DNA from: JAZDKP01 sp043802925
Lineage (GTDB): Bacteria > Fibrobacterota > OXYB2-FULL-49-7 > JAEUSG01
DNA length: 21,267 bases
Assembly (NCBI GenBank): GCA_043802925.1
Contig: JAZDKP010000025.1
Span: 1 to 21,267 of the forward strand
Direction of reading: 5' to 3'
Part shown: positions 14,049 to 21,267 of the stretch, piece by piece
Layout: every line of letters starts with the position of its first letter
How positions within the stretch are numbered: the stretch's first letter is position 1
Translations under genes and position numbers: made by a program
Notes under the pieces: model-generated
The model's database searches: none
What the model saw: only the letters and a program-made list of their open reading frames with translations
What the model was told of the DNA's origin: nothing

Positions 14049-15017
14049 TTAGAAATGATAAGCGAGCCGGGCGTTCACGGAGGCCGCCGGGCTTGCGCTG
14101 AAATAGAGCTCGTATTTCTTTTGTGACTCGCGGCCCACGAAGGAGGCGTCCACGAGGTTGAGCGCCCAGATGCAGCCCGTGATTGCGCCCCACAGGACGG
14201 TCTTGTCGTACTGCGCGGTGTAGTCGTCGTACAGGCCGTAGAGCTTGTCGTTGTATTCACGAACCAGGGCGTCCCAGTTCTCGCCCGCGTTGTGCCGGGC
14301 GTTCATTTCCCCCTCGCGCGACGCGGAATTGAGGAAGACCAGATAATCATCTTTTACACCCTTGGCGTCATTGGTCCGGGCCGCATTATAGAGCGTGTAG
14401 GTGAGTGCGCCCGCGAAGAGCGCGAGGCAGGCGCCGCCCCGCACGGGATGTCCGGTGAAGAGCTGGCCCCAGCCCGGCACCACTGCCGAGCGGAAGAGAA
14501 CCGCCGTGACCTGCATGCGTTCGCCCAGGAGTTCGCGGGTGAACTGGTCCAGCGCAGCCGCGGGTAGGGTCACCGTGGAGCCCGCGATGATGTCGCCGGT
14601 TTCGGTGCGGACCATGCGCGCGGTGATCATCCGCCGGCCAAAAATGTCCGAAATGGTGCCGGTCAGGAGGCGGTTTGCGGAAAGCATCTGGCCCACCTTG
14701 AGGCCGCTGCTTTCGTCCATGAGCCCGCTCTGCGACAGCTTGAGTTCCTCCACGGCCTTGGACAACTCCGCACGTTCGACCACATGGTAGCGGCCGGTGC
14801 TGCGCAAAAAGGCCACGCCGAACTCGGCCACGACCCGGCCCGCATCTTCGGTGATGCCCTGGCCCGAGGCCTTGAAGGGCAGGATGGCAATGACGGCTTT
14901 ACCGGAAAGGGTATCGCTGCGCACAAGGTCCTGGAAGAGCTGGTTGAATTCGGTGTCCTGCGCGCAGGCGGACAAAGCGCAAAGAAGAATGCAGAAAAGT
15001 GAAAGTCGGATGGTCAT
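14049..15017 (-). CDS. CsgG-like lipoprotein with C-terminal DUF5683-like domain
   Basis: A 322-residue lipoprotein: signal peptide with lipobox LSAC (Cys18). Residues about 40-160 fit the CsgG/curli-assembly-like fold (AVIAILPFKASG, a helix, YHVVERAEL, LLTGTISDIFGRRMITARMV, GDIIAGSTV). This fold is also shared with LpoB- and FlgO-type lipoproteins. From about 180 a DUF5683-like part begins with PGWGQLFTGHPVRG and a hydrophobic segment, followed by a charged stretch and another hydrophobic segment near the end. CsgG itself makes a secretion channel in the outer membrane; whether this fused form does so is open. AAGGAG lies 6 bases before ATG 15017. First gene of the unit with the 1477-residue lipoprotein. 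Confidence 0.78.
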   Translation of the reverse strand: MTIRLSLFCILLCALSACAQDTEFNQLFQDLVRSDTLSGKAVIAILPFKASGQGITEDAGRVVAEFGVAFLRSTGRYHVVERAELSKAVEELKLSQSGLMDESSGLKVGQMLSANRLLTGTISDIFGRRMITARMVRTETGDIIAGSTVTLPAAALDQFTRELLGERMQVTAVLFRSAVVPGWGQLFTGHPVRGGACLALFAGALTYTLYNAARTNDAKGVKDDYLVFLNSASREGEMNARHNAGENWDALVREYNDKLYGLYDDYTAQYDKTVLWGAITGCIWALNLVDASFVGRESQKKYELYFSASPAASVNARLAYHF

Positions 15018-15073
15018 GCAGGCTCCTTCATGGTTTTTCCCACAGGGGGATTGGAACCGTTTTTATTAAGGGT

Positions 15074-15092
15074 TATAATATTCAATATTATA
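15074..15092. promoter_or_regulatory. Perfect A/T palindrome in the divergent promoter region (possible operator or paired -10 boxes)
   Basis: TATAATATTCAATATTATA is a perfect inverted repeat, 9-bp arms around one base. It holds a TATAAT -10 consensus on each strand. On the minus strand TATAAT (15092-15087) follows TTTAGT at a spacing of 18, a plausible promoter for the CsgG-like operon with a leader of about 60 bases. The palindrome could also be a regulator site. Confidence 0.5.
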
Positions 15093-15144
15093 TAGGGTAA
15101 GGCAAGATTTACTAAAGAATAATACGGGGTTGCACGGACTCTGA

Positions 15145-15173
15145 TTGATTGGTGAAAGGCTGAATTATATTTT
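15145..15173 (+). promoter_or_regulatory. Sigma-70-like promoter for the FKBP gene
   Basis: TTGATT (15145-15150), a 17-base spacer and TATTTT (15168-15173) are placed about 48 bases before ATG 15221. The expected transcript start is near 15180. Confidence 0.55.
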
Positions 15174-15220
15174 TAGGCATGGTTTTAAAATCTCAACCAC
15201 ATTCGTACCAAGGAGTCCCC

Positions 15221-15883
15221 ATGTGTCGTACGTTTCCCTTCCTCTTCCTGCTTCTTCTCATTTCCGTGGCCTTTCCGCAGACGCCCACCCAGACACAGCT
15301 CGTCAAAGACAGTCTCGGGTATGCCATCGGCATGGACGTGGGGGCGCAGATAAAGCAGATGGGTGTGGATCCCGCCTCCTTCCACCGTGGTGTCGACGAT
15401 GTCATAAATGGCCGCCCCACGTTCTTTTCCGCGGATCAGACCAAGGAAATAATCCAAGCCGGGCTGAAACGCATCCAGGCCAAGCAGGGGAATACGGCCA
15501 AGCAAGCCGGCATTGATTTTCTGGAAAAAAACAAAACGAACAAAGGCGTGACCGTGACCGCGAGCGGACTTCAGTACAGCGTGGAACGTCCGGGCAAGGG
15601 GGCAAAACCCAAGGCCACGGACAAGGTCAAAGTCCATTATCGGGGCACGCTTGTGGACGGCCAGGAGTTTGACAGTTCCTACAAGCGCGGGGAACCTATC
15701 TCGTTCGCGCTGAACGGGGTCATCCCGGGATGGACCGAGGGGCTGCAGCTCATGCCGGTGGGCAGCAAGTATAAGCTGTTCATTCCCTACCCGCTCGGAT
15801 ACGGCGAACAGGGGGCCGGGGCCTCCATCCCGCCCTATTCCGCGCTCATTTTTGAGGTGGAATTGCTTGATATTGTGAAGTAA
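15221..15883 (+). CDS. Exported FKBP-type peptidyl-prolyl cis-trans isomerase (FkpA/Mip-like)
   Basis: A 220-residue protein with an N-terminal signal peptide (MCRTFPFLFLLLLISVAFPQ, no lipobox cysteine). Next comes a helical FKBP_N-type dimerisation region (about 25-110: SLGYAIGMDVGAQIKQMG, FHRGVDDVI, FLEKNKT), then a C-terminal FKBP domain (about 120-220). FKBP pocket residues are visible: Tyr140 in VHY, Phe/Asp151 in EFDSS, VIPGW with Trp171, and LGYG near the end. Role: catalyses proline isomerisation and acts as a chaperone for proteins crossing the periplasm. ATG 15221 is chosen over an upstream start at 15179 because AAGGAG stands 5 bases before it and the signal peptide begins there. 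Divergent from the CsgG-like operon, which may need such a folding factor. Confidence 0.93.
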   Translation: MCRTFPFLFLLLLISVAFPQTPTQTQLVKDSLGYAIGMDVGAQIKQMGVDPASFHRGVDDVINGRPTFFSADQTKEIIQAGLKRIQAKQGNTAKQAGIDFLEKNKTNKGVTVTASGLQYSVERPGKGAKPKATDKVKVHYRGTLVDGQEFDSSYKRGEPISFALNGVIPGWTEGLQLMPVGSKYKLFIPYPLGYGEQGAGASIPPYSALIFEVELLDIVK

Positions 15884-15903
15884 GGCGGCTCATATTTCCA
15901 CTA

Positions 15904-15932
15904 TTGACTCATCCTTTGAGCGTAAGTATCTT
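15904..15932 (+). promoter_or_regulatory. Sigma-70-like promoter for the unknown lipoprotein gene
   Basis: TTGACT (15904-15909), a 17-base spacer and TATCTT (15927-15932) are the best promoter match in the window. It lies 36 bases before ATG 15968 and 20 bases after the FKBP stop. Confidence 0.6.
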
Positions 15933-15967
15933 TTACTGGAATCCTTTTTTTGACTCAGGAGAATCCC

Positions 15968-16726
15968 ATGAAATTTACGTTTATCCTTCTCACCCTCGTC
16001 CTTACGGTTCTCTTTTTCGCTTGCTCGGGTAAGAATCCCTCTCCGGCGGGTGACAACAACCCCACGGGCGCCCCAGGCAATACGGGGCCGACATTCAGCG
16101 ATTCAGGCGTTTCCTATCTTTACCAGCACCGCGGTTCCGCAAGCGACTCCATCGATTCCACGGGTACCTATTTTAAACGGAACGATACGCTGTTCTGGGT
16201 CATGCGGAGCGACACGGCCAATCCCGACACCATTCCGGAGGTCGTTACCGTGACCGGTGACACCGCTGTGGCAACGGGAATCTTCAGCAGCGCTTATCCG
16301 ATGCGGGTCATTATAACAGGTGTGCTGGTAAACGGCAACGGCGGGCTTTTTGAAGGGTCGGTCTGGAAGGTGGTAAAAATCGGTTCCTATTACGGCGACG
16401 TGCCGCTGGTCACGGGGACGTCCATGTATATCTACTTCGATTCCACGAACCACAAGGTGTACACGCTGGACAACAACGATGCATACGACAAACTGGTAAA
16501 AAGCCTCCTCCTTACCTGTCCGCTCGATTTTGCCGGCGCTATGATTACCTCGACCATGCCGGTGGTCATTGATTCACTTCGCAGCTCCTGCGACACCCTA
16601 TTTGCCACCGGAACGGCGCCGGTCGTGAATTATTACGCGGTAAGCAATTTCGACAGCCTGTCCATTGATGTCTACATGGAAGCGAATGATATGTTTCTGA
16701 CCCGGATTCCGGTGGCACTGCCCTGA
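15968..16726 (+). CDS. Unknown lipoprotein
   Basis: A 252-residue protein with signal peptide and lipobox FFAC (Cys19), followed by a Pro/Gly/Asn-rich linker (about 20-47) and a beta-rich domain with many Ser, Thr, Asp and Tyr. Two cysteines in the mature domain (in LLTCPLDF and SSCDTLF) might form a disulfide. I recognise no family. ATG 15968 is chosen over an upstream start at 15950 because CAGGAG lies 6 bases before it and the signal peptide begins there. Its own promoter is visible at 15904-15932. The stop lies 2 bases from the stop of the convergent EEP lipoprotein gene, leaving no room for a terminator between them. Confidence 0.82.
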   Translation: MKFTFILLTLVLTVLFFACSGKNPSPAGDNNPTGAPGNTGPTFSDSGVSYLYQHRGSASDSIDSTGTYFKRNDTLFWVMRSDTANPDTIPEVVTVTGDTAVATGIFSSAYPMRVIITGVLVNGNGGLFEGSVWKVVKIGSYYGDVPLVTGTSMYIYFDSTNHKVYTLDNNDAYDKLVKSLLLTCPLDFAGAMITSTMPVVIDSLRSSCDTLFATGTAPVVNYYAVSNFDSLSIDVYMEANDMFLTRIPVALP

Positions 16727-16728
16727 TA

Positions 16729-17796
16729 TCAGTGAAAGGTGACCTGTGCGGCCACGCCCGCATGGTCTGACAGCCTAAAGTCCGCGGAATAGGGCCGGAA
16801 GGTTCCGTTCAGCCCTACCCCCGAGGAAGGGGCAGCCACTATTCCGCGCGTAAAAATGTAATCGATGCGCCGCGTGGGCAAAATGGCGGGATCCGGAATC
16901 TCGTAACAGCAGGTCCGTGCCGGGCCCGTGTAGGTGTCTGTAAAATTCCCGTTCAAAATCGCCGCAATCCGGCCGCCGTCCGGCGGGTCGTTCATGTCGC
17001 CCATCAGCACCACGGCCTCGGCCGAGAGCTGTTTGGCGCGGATATAATCCATCAGAAATGACACCTGGGGAAAGCCGACCAAAGCCAACGACTCGACCTC
17101 CAAGTGGGTATTGAAGACGTTCAGAAAGGTGTTCCGGGCGGTCCGGAACCTTGCGTAAACGGCCCCCCGCAGAATTTCGAACGTGCCGGAGAGGTAAGGC
17201 AGGTTCCGGATGCCCACGAAATAAACCGTGGAATCCGCTGCAGCGAGCGTCAGGGTCGCCTGCTTGTACAGAATGGCGTTGCCTTCCTGGAAATAAATGT
17301 CGATGGAATCACGACCCTGCGCATCGTCGACGGTCACCTTGACGGGCAGAGGGTTCATCACCTGGCGGACAACGCCGTAGACGGGCGCGCCCAGCGAATC
17401 GAGCGCGTGCAGCAGCAGAGCCAGAAAATCCACGGATTGCGAGTTCTGGCGGTTGATGAGATAGAGGACCTCCTGCAGGCCCACCACATCGGGCCGTGAG
17501 GTGTTGATGGAATCCGCGAGCGCGCGGACACGCTCTGCCGGAAGGGAGGCGAGAAACTGGCTGTCGAGAGTGCGTCCCTCGGTGAGCACCGTCCGGGGCT
17601 TGGACAGGTCCTGCGTCAGCATCCGTTCGGCATCGAAGCCCACGGCCATGTTGAAGGTGACAAACGAAAGTGTTGTATCGAGCGGCGAAGCGGGCACGAA
17701 CGCCGGACCGAGGGGTTCGGGGCTAACAGACGTTTTTTTTGAAGAGCAGGAGAGGAGCAGGAGCGCACACAGGGCCAGGAGCATGATCTTTGTCAT
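16729..17796 (-). CDS. Endonuclease/exonuclease/phosphatase (EEP) family lipoprotein
   Basis: A 355-residue lipoprotein (lipobox LLSC, Cys17) with the full DNase I-like/EEP set of motifs: TFNM (Asn49), GLQEV (Glu109), NTHLE (Asn229, His231), GDMND (Asp267, Asn269), RRIDYIF and SDH (Asp344, His345). The family cleaves phosphodiester or phosphate-ester bonds with Mg2+, and members act on DNA, inositol phosphates or sphingomyelin, so the substrate is not predictable. The lipid anchor places it in the cell envelope. Its ATG overlaps the TGA of the beta-barrel gene upstream as ATGA (17796-17793), showing translational coupling. Last gene of the GH31 operon. Confidence 0.88.
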   Translation of the reverse strand: MTKIMLLALCALLLLSCSSKKTSVSPEPLGPAFVPASPLDTTLSFVTFNMAVGFDAERMLTQDLSKPRTVLTEGRTLDSQFLASLPAERVRALADSINTSRPDVVGLQEVLYLINRQNSQSVDFLALLLHALDSLGAPVYGVVRQVMNPLPVKVTVDDAQGRDSIDIYFQEGNAILYKQATLTLAAADSTVYFVGIRNLPYLSGTFEILRGAVYARFRTARNTFLNVFNTHLEVESLALVGFPQVSFLMDYIRAKQLSAEAVVLMGDMNDPPDGGRIAAILNGNFTDTYTGPARTCCYEIPDPAILPTRRIDYIFTRGIVAAPSSGVGLNGTFRPYSADFRLSDHAGVAAQVTFH

Positions 17797-18620
17797 CGTT
17801 TCTCTCCTATCAGAAAAACCATTTTGAGCCAGAGATAATAACCGGTCATGTCGCCGACGACGAGATGATGGAAGGACTGGTTTTCGGACGGCGTCACAAA
17901 ACTCAGCGTCTCGTATCCGGTATAAAGACGATCTCCTTTGTCCGCGCCGCCGTTGAAGAGCAGGTTGAACATGAAGGAGTTCCCTTTCTTTTCCGATACC
18001 TCGAGATAGGGAATCTGCGAAATACGCCAGCCGCCCGAAAAGCCGATGCCGGCCCAGGGGAGGACACGGTAGAACGCGTCAATGTTGAAACGGTGGATGA
18101 TGTTGACGCCCGAGGTAAACGTGTAGGTCACCTCGTCGTCGCTGCGGCTGCTGGTGAAGTCCGTGACCATATTGACGGTGGCATTTCCGAACATGATGCC
18201 GGGACCATATCCCGGGGTGATATAAAGTCTGCGCCAGAAGAAAGGATATTTGAACATCAGGCAGGCCGGCAGAAAGAGATAGTTTTCGTCCGCGTTGACG
18301 GACCCCGAGAAGCCGGTCACGGAAAAGGGGACATTGCGCTGCGAAAAAGTTTCGCGCCAGACCTCGACTTCCAGCGCGCAGGCGACATGTTTCCACTGCA
18401 GTCCGAGGCTGAGCATGGATTCGCCGTGGCCGGAAAAAGGCTCCACCGTGTAGCCCCGGAAACCAATGGACTGGGACGTCTTTTCAAAAATGCGGTTGAC
18501 CTCGTTCAGGTCATCCGGGCTGTAGTGAGTGTATCCGTAACCCGCGCTTACGGTCAGCGCGGGCCGCGCCCAGAGGGACGCGGCCAGAAGAAGAAACATA
18601 AGAAGGGAGGCTCTGAACAT
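17793..18620 (-). CDS. Outer-membrane beta-barrel protein with signal peptide
   Basis: A 275-residue protein. The N-terminus MFRASLLMFLLLAASLWA is a Sec signal peptide, probably cut after LWA. The rest alternates amphipathic strands with Tyr, Trp and Phe at strand ends (SAGYGYTHYS, LGLQWKHVACALEVEVW, YITPGYGPGIMFG, WAGIGFSGGWRISQ, GYYLWLKMVFLIG), as in small 10-12-strand barrels. No named family is recognised. ATG 18620 is chosen over TTG 18644: GGGAG stands 4 bases before it and the signal peptide begins there. It lies 16 bases after the GH31 stop and overlaps the EEP gene start by 4 bases. Confidence 0.8.
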   Translation of the reverse strand: MFRASLLMFLLLAASLWARPALTVSAGYGYTHYSPDDLNEVNRIFEKTSQSIGFRGYTVEPFSGHGESMLSLGLQWKHVACALEVEVWRETFSQRNVPFSVTGFSGSVNADENYLFLPACLMFKYPFFWRRLYITPGYGPGIMFGNATVNMVTDFTSSRSDDEVTYTFTSGVNIIHRFNIDAFYRVLPWAGIGFSGGWRISQIPYLEVSEKKGNSFMFNLLFNGGADKGDRLYTGYETLSFVTPSENQSFHHLVVGDMTGYYLWLKMVFLIGEKR

Positions 18621-18636
18621 GATGCTCCCGGTTGTG

Positions 18637-21069
18637 TCAGGCAATCCGGACCTGGAATGCCCCTGTGTCCGCGACCTTGATGTAAAGCACCTGTTCCGCT
18701 TTGGCGAAATGGAAACCCGACGGCTTGTTGGTCAACGCTTCGGCTGACGGCGCGGCCTCAAGTTTTTTCCTGTCCAACATCACCGAGCCGGACTTACTGT
18801 TACAGAATATCTTGAAAAGCCAATGTTTCCGCGCAGGCGAAAATCCCTCCTTGGACCGTGAGACCGAGAGTTCGATGACGCCCGCTTTGGTTTCGCACAC
18901 GAGGTCCGTAAGCGTGGATTCGCCTTTTTCGTAGCCGTAAGAAACTCCGTCATCCTCGTACAGCGAAGACACGCTTTTTTTCGCGGGGAAAACCCAGACT
19001 TCGGTCTGTTCTATTTTCTTTTCGCCTACGTACTGCTGGACCTCCTGCATGGGGACCATGCCGCCTTCCTTCAGGAACCAGGGAATCCGGTGAAGCGGCG
19101 CCTCCACGAGCGTCCATTTGCCGCCATCGTATCGCGTCAACGTGTTCATTTCAATCCAATCGCCCTTGGGCAGGTAGACGCGTTTTACTTCGTCCTTCAC
19201 CTTGAGCACGGGCGCGACCAGGACATTATCGCCGACCATGAACTGGAGGTCGGCGTTGGGGTCGTAGCATTCCGGGTCGTCCTGGAAGTTCAGAATCATG
19301 GGCCGCATGACCGGAAGCCCGGTCCTTGCCGCAACATGGAACTCGTGATAGAGGAAGGGGAGGAGGCGGTAGCGCAGGTTGATGGCGTCGCGGACCATTG
19401 ATTCGGCTGCTTCGCCGTACATCCACGGCTCTTTGTAGGTCGTGTCGTATTCCGCGTGCTGGCGGAAGAAGGGGGTGAAGGCGCCGAGCTGCATCCAGCG
19501 GATGTAAAGCTCGCGTGTGGAGACGTCCACAAAGCCGCCCACGTCCGTGCCCACAAACGGCACGCCCGAAAGGCCCATGTTCTGCGGGAGGGTGCAGGCA
19601 AGGCCGAGGTGTTCCTCGCTCGCCACGTTGTCGCCGGTCCACACGGCTGAATACCGCTGGATGCCGGCGTAGCCCGCGCGGGTGAGAATAAAGTGGCGCT
19701 TGTTGGAATGGCGGCGCATGCCTTCGCGCGTCGCCTGCGCCATTGCATGGCCGTAGACGTTGTGAATCTTTTTGTGGCTCGCGCCGTGGCCGTTGTCGTC
19801 AAACTGCACGATGTCCGGAAAATGGTTGCCCCAGACCGCGGGTTCGTTCATGTCGTTCCACAGCCCTTCGACGCCCATTTTCAGGAATGCGGCAAGCTTG
19901 TCGCCCCACCACTCGCGTGTGGCCGGCTTGGTGAAGTCCGGGAAGTAGGCCCACGAAGGCCAGACCTCGCCCTGAAAGTTCTCGCCGTCCGGATACTTGG
20001 CAAAGAGGCCTTCCTTCAGCCCTTCTTGCGCCGCGAAGTAGTCCGGGTCCGCCTTGACCCCGGGGTCGATGATGGTGATGAGCTTGAATCCGTCGTTTTT
20101 CAAGTCCGCGATCATTTTTTCCGGATCCGGAAAGCGTTTTTTGTCCCAGGTCCATACGCGGTAGCCGTCCATGTAGTGGATGTCGAGGTAGAGGACGTCG
20201 CAGGGGATTTGCCGGTCGCGGAACGAACGGGCGATGGAGCGGACGTTGGATTCAGGGAAGTAGCTGTAGCGGCATTGCTGGTAACCCAGCGCCCACATCG
20301 GCGGCATCTCCATGCGGCCGGTGAGGCGGGTGTAGCTCGAGAGCACGGTCTTGATTTCAGGGCCGTGCAGAAAATAATAGTCCATTTCGCCCTGCTCCGC
20401 GCCAAACCAGAAGAAGCGGTTGTTGCTGGCCCCGAAGTTGAAGCGTGAACGGCAGGAGTTGTCGAAGAAGATGCCCCAGGCCTTTTGGTCTTTGATGCCG
20501 TAAAAGAATGGGATGGACTCGTACAACTCATCTGTGCGTCCGGTGTAGGCAAAGGCGTCGGTGTTCCAGAGCGTGTATTCATTGCCGTTCTTTTTGAGCG
20601 GGCCCGTCTTTTCGCCGAGTCCGTAGAATAATTCATCCTTCATCAGCTTTTTAAAACAGCGCACATCGCCCTGGTCAAAGGCTACGCCAAAAGCCGCTTC
20701 GTCCGCGTTCAGCAGGTTCATTTTGCTGTCGTAGATGGAGACGCGGCAGGGTGACTTCACGATATCAATGACGAGGGCTTTGGTTGTGATCCGGATCTTA
20801 TTTTTGTCTTCTTTGGTCGAAAAGGTTGTCTTTTCCGGCAGCGCATAAACAACGGCATACGAAGGGGCCAGGGAGAAACCGGTTGCTTGCGTGAAGCGGA
20901 ACCGGACGATTCCATCCTCGTATATGTAAACCGCGCCTTTGGCATTGGCGAGGTCGAGTTCGACGCGGTTCTGGAGGACACGGCTTTTAACGACCGGGCC
21001 GAGGAATTGAAAGCCGGAGGGAGCGGCTGCAGCCGCATTGACGGGGGAAGCCCTGGGCGTTTTTTTCAT
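18637..21069 (-). CDS. Glycoside hydrolase family 31 alpha-glucosidase
   Basis: An 810-residue enzyme. An N-terminal galactose-mutarotase-like beta domain (about 20-240) precedes a (beta/alpha)8 catalytic domain opening with MPPMWALGYQQCRYSY and DVLYLDIHYMDGY. The nucleophile is Asp406 in LWNDMNEP and the acid/base is Asp480 in WTGDN. FTPFFRQHAEYDTTYKEPW also matches GH31. The C-terminal beta domains (about 640-810) fit DUF5110-type modules. Family reaction: release of alpha-linked glucose (or related sugars) from the non-reducing end of oligosaccharides. No signal peptide is seen (the start MKKTPRASPVNAAAAAPSG is not hydrophobic), so it should be cytoplasmic. AAGGA lies 6 bases before the ATG. 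It leads an operon with the beta-barrel and EEP lipoprotein genes and follows a DUF4143 gene by 15 bases. Confidence 0.94.
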   Translation of the reverse strand: MKKTPRASPVNAAAAAPSGFQFLGPVVKSRVLQNRVELDLANAKGAVYIYEDGIVRFRFTQATGFSLAPSYAVVYALPEKTTFSTKEDKNKIRITTKALVIDIVKSPCRVSIYDSKMNLLNADEAAFGVAFDQGDVRCFKKLMKDELFYGLGEKTGPLKKNGNEYTLWNTDAFAYTGRTDELYESIPFFYGIKDQKAWGIFFDNSCRSRFNFGASNNRFFWFGAEQGEMDYYFLHGPEIKTVLSSYTRLTGRMEMPPMWALGYQQCRYSYFPESNVRSIARSFRDRQIPCDVLYLDIHYMDGYRVWTWDKKRFPDPEKMIADLKNDGFKLITIIDPGVKADPDYFAAQEGLKEGLFAKYPDGENFQGEVWPSWAYFPDFTKPATREWWGDKLAAFLKMGVEGLWNDMNEPAVWGNHFPDIVQFDDNGHGASHKKIHNVYGHAMAQATREGMRRHSNKRHFILTRAGYAGIQRYSAVWTGDNVASEEHLGLACTLPQNMGLSGVPFVGTDVGGFVDVSTRELYIRWMQLGAFTPFFRQHAEYDTTYKEPWMYGEAAESMVRDAINLRYRLLPFLYHEFHVAARTGLPVMRPMILNFQDDPECYDPNADLQFMVGDNVLVAPVLKVKDEVKRVYLPKGDWIEMNTLTRYDGGKWTLVEAPLHRIPWFLKEGGMVPMQEVQQYVGEKKIEQTEVWVFPAKKSVSSLYEDDGVSYGYEKGESTLTDLVCETKAGVIELSVSRSKEGFSPARKHWLFKIFCNSKSGSVMLDRKKLEAAPSAEALTNKPSGFHFAKAEQVLYIKVADTGAFQVRIA

Positions 21070-21084
21070 GGGGTCCTTTCCGGA

Positions 21085-21267
21085 TCAGACCAGACTTCCC
21101 AGAAACCGGTCTGCTGAAATTATCCTGATATTTGACGAAAGCACGTCAACCCCCGTCTTTCTAACCACCTGATAAGCGAAGGGGATTTTCCATTTCTCCT
21201 TGAACAATTTCAAGGAAGCAGAGGGGTGGGTGTCGCTCATTTTCACCTCCACCGCAAACCAGGGCTT
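21085..21267 (-). CDS. AAA_14/DUF4143 family ATPase, C-terminal end only (cut by window edge)
   Basis: The minus strand is open from the right edge to TGA at 21087-21085, giving 60 residues. They begin KPWFAVEVKMSD and continue with LKLFKEKWKIPFAYQVV and a final IRIISADRFLGSL. This is the typical end of DUF4143 proteins: the EVK of the nuclease-like core, then a Lys-rich helix, a QVV strand and the closing R(I/V)(I/L)xAxRFL segment. The rest of the gene lies outside. Unlike the family member at 5765-7036, it keeps EVK. It ends 15 bases before the GH31 ATG and may be cotranscribed with that operon. Confidence 0.75.
   Translation of the reverse strand, partial: KPWFAVEVKMSDTHPSASLKLFKEKWKIPFAYQVVRKTGVDVLSSNIRIISADRFLGSLV

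Noticed and set aside
17790..20448. Plus-strand frames at 17790-18680 and 19693-20448
   Set aside because: They lie opposite a signal-peptide barrel gene and the GH31 catalytic domain, whose motifs are intact. The antisense products look like composition artefacts.

Overview
The window reads as chromosomal DNA of a Gram-negative bacterium. It carries outer-membrane beta-barrel proteins with aromatic C-termini, four lipoproteins with clear lipoboxes, and a large lipoprotein built of PKD, fibronectin-like, cadherin-like and BNR/Ycf48 modules. Long multidomain lipoproteins of this kind, a CsgG-like/DUF5683-like protein and cytoplasmic GH31 enzymes are common in the Fibrobacterota/FCB side of the tree. 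That placement is inference and I hold it loosely. I see no transposase, integrase, phage gene, CRISPR array or rRNA.

Layout, left to right. (1) 1-1134 (+): C-terminal part of an outer-membrane beta-barrel protein, followed at once by tRNA-Gly(GCC) and a strong terminator. (2) 1349-4734 (-): a compact operon read right to left. It encodes a PEP-carboxykinase/HPr-kinase-like P-loop protein, a 19-residue small ORF with a consensus Shine-Dalgarno, a Sua5/TsaC threonylcarbamoyl-AMP synthase, and a beta-carbonic anhydrase whose start codon lies inside the Sua5 gene. A perfect 18-bp hairpin with a U-tract touches the Shine-Dalgarno of the first gene, which suggests transcription attenuation. (3) 4928-5362 (-): an MpsC/DUF2294-type protein. 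(4) 5363-5764: a gene-free stretch holding a diverged copy of the tRNA-Gly 3' end plus its terminator. (5) 5765-7036 (+): an AAA_14/DUF4143 ATPase. (6) 7126-8196 (-): an RlmI-like methyltransferase, with a nitronate monooxygenase-like flavoprotein divergent from it at 8430-9518 (+). (7) 9606-15017 (-): a GC-rich two-gene unit with a CsgG-like/DUF5683-like lipoprotein and a 1477-residue modular lipoprotein. It is divergent from a periplasmic FKBP prolyl isomerase (15221-15883, +) and an unknown lipoprotein (15968-16726, +). (8) 16729-21069 (-): an operon of GH31 alpha-glucosidase, outer-membrane beta-barrel protein and EEP-family lipoprotein. It sits just downstream of the cut-off end of a second DUF4143 ATPase (21085-21267, -).

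How the genes may work together. The most coherent unit is region 2. Sua5/TsaC consumes bicarbonate (with threonine and ATP) to begin t6A tRNA modification, and carbonic anhydrase makes bicarbonate. The 13-bp gene overlap ties their translation together. The leading P-loop protein belongs to the superfamily that includes PEP carboxykinase, another CO2-linked enzyme, though its own reaction is unknown. Region 7 looks like a cell-surface module of CsgG-like lipoprotein, large surface protein and folding catalyst. Base composition and codon use change near 9.5 kb: from about 1.2 to 9.5 kb the DNA is clearly less GC-rich than the 9.6-15 kb block.
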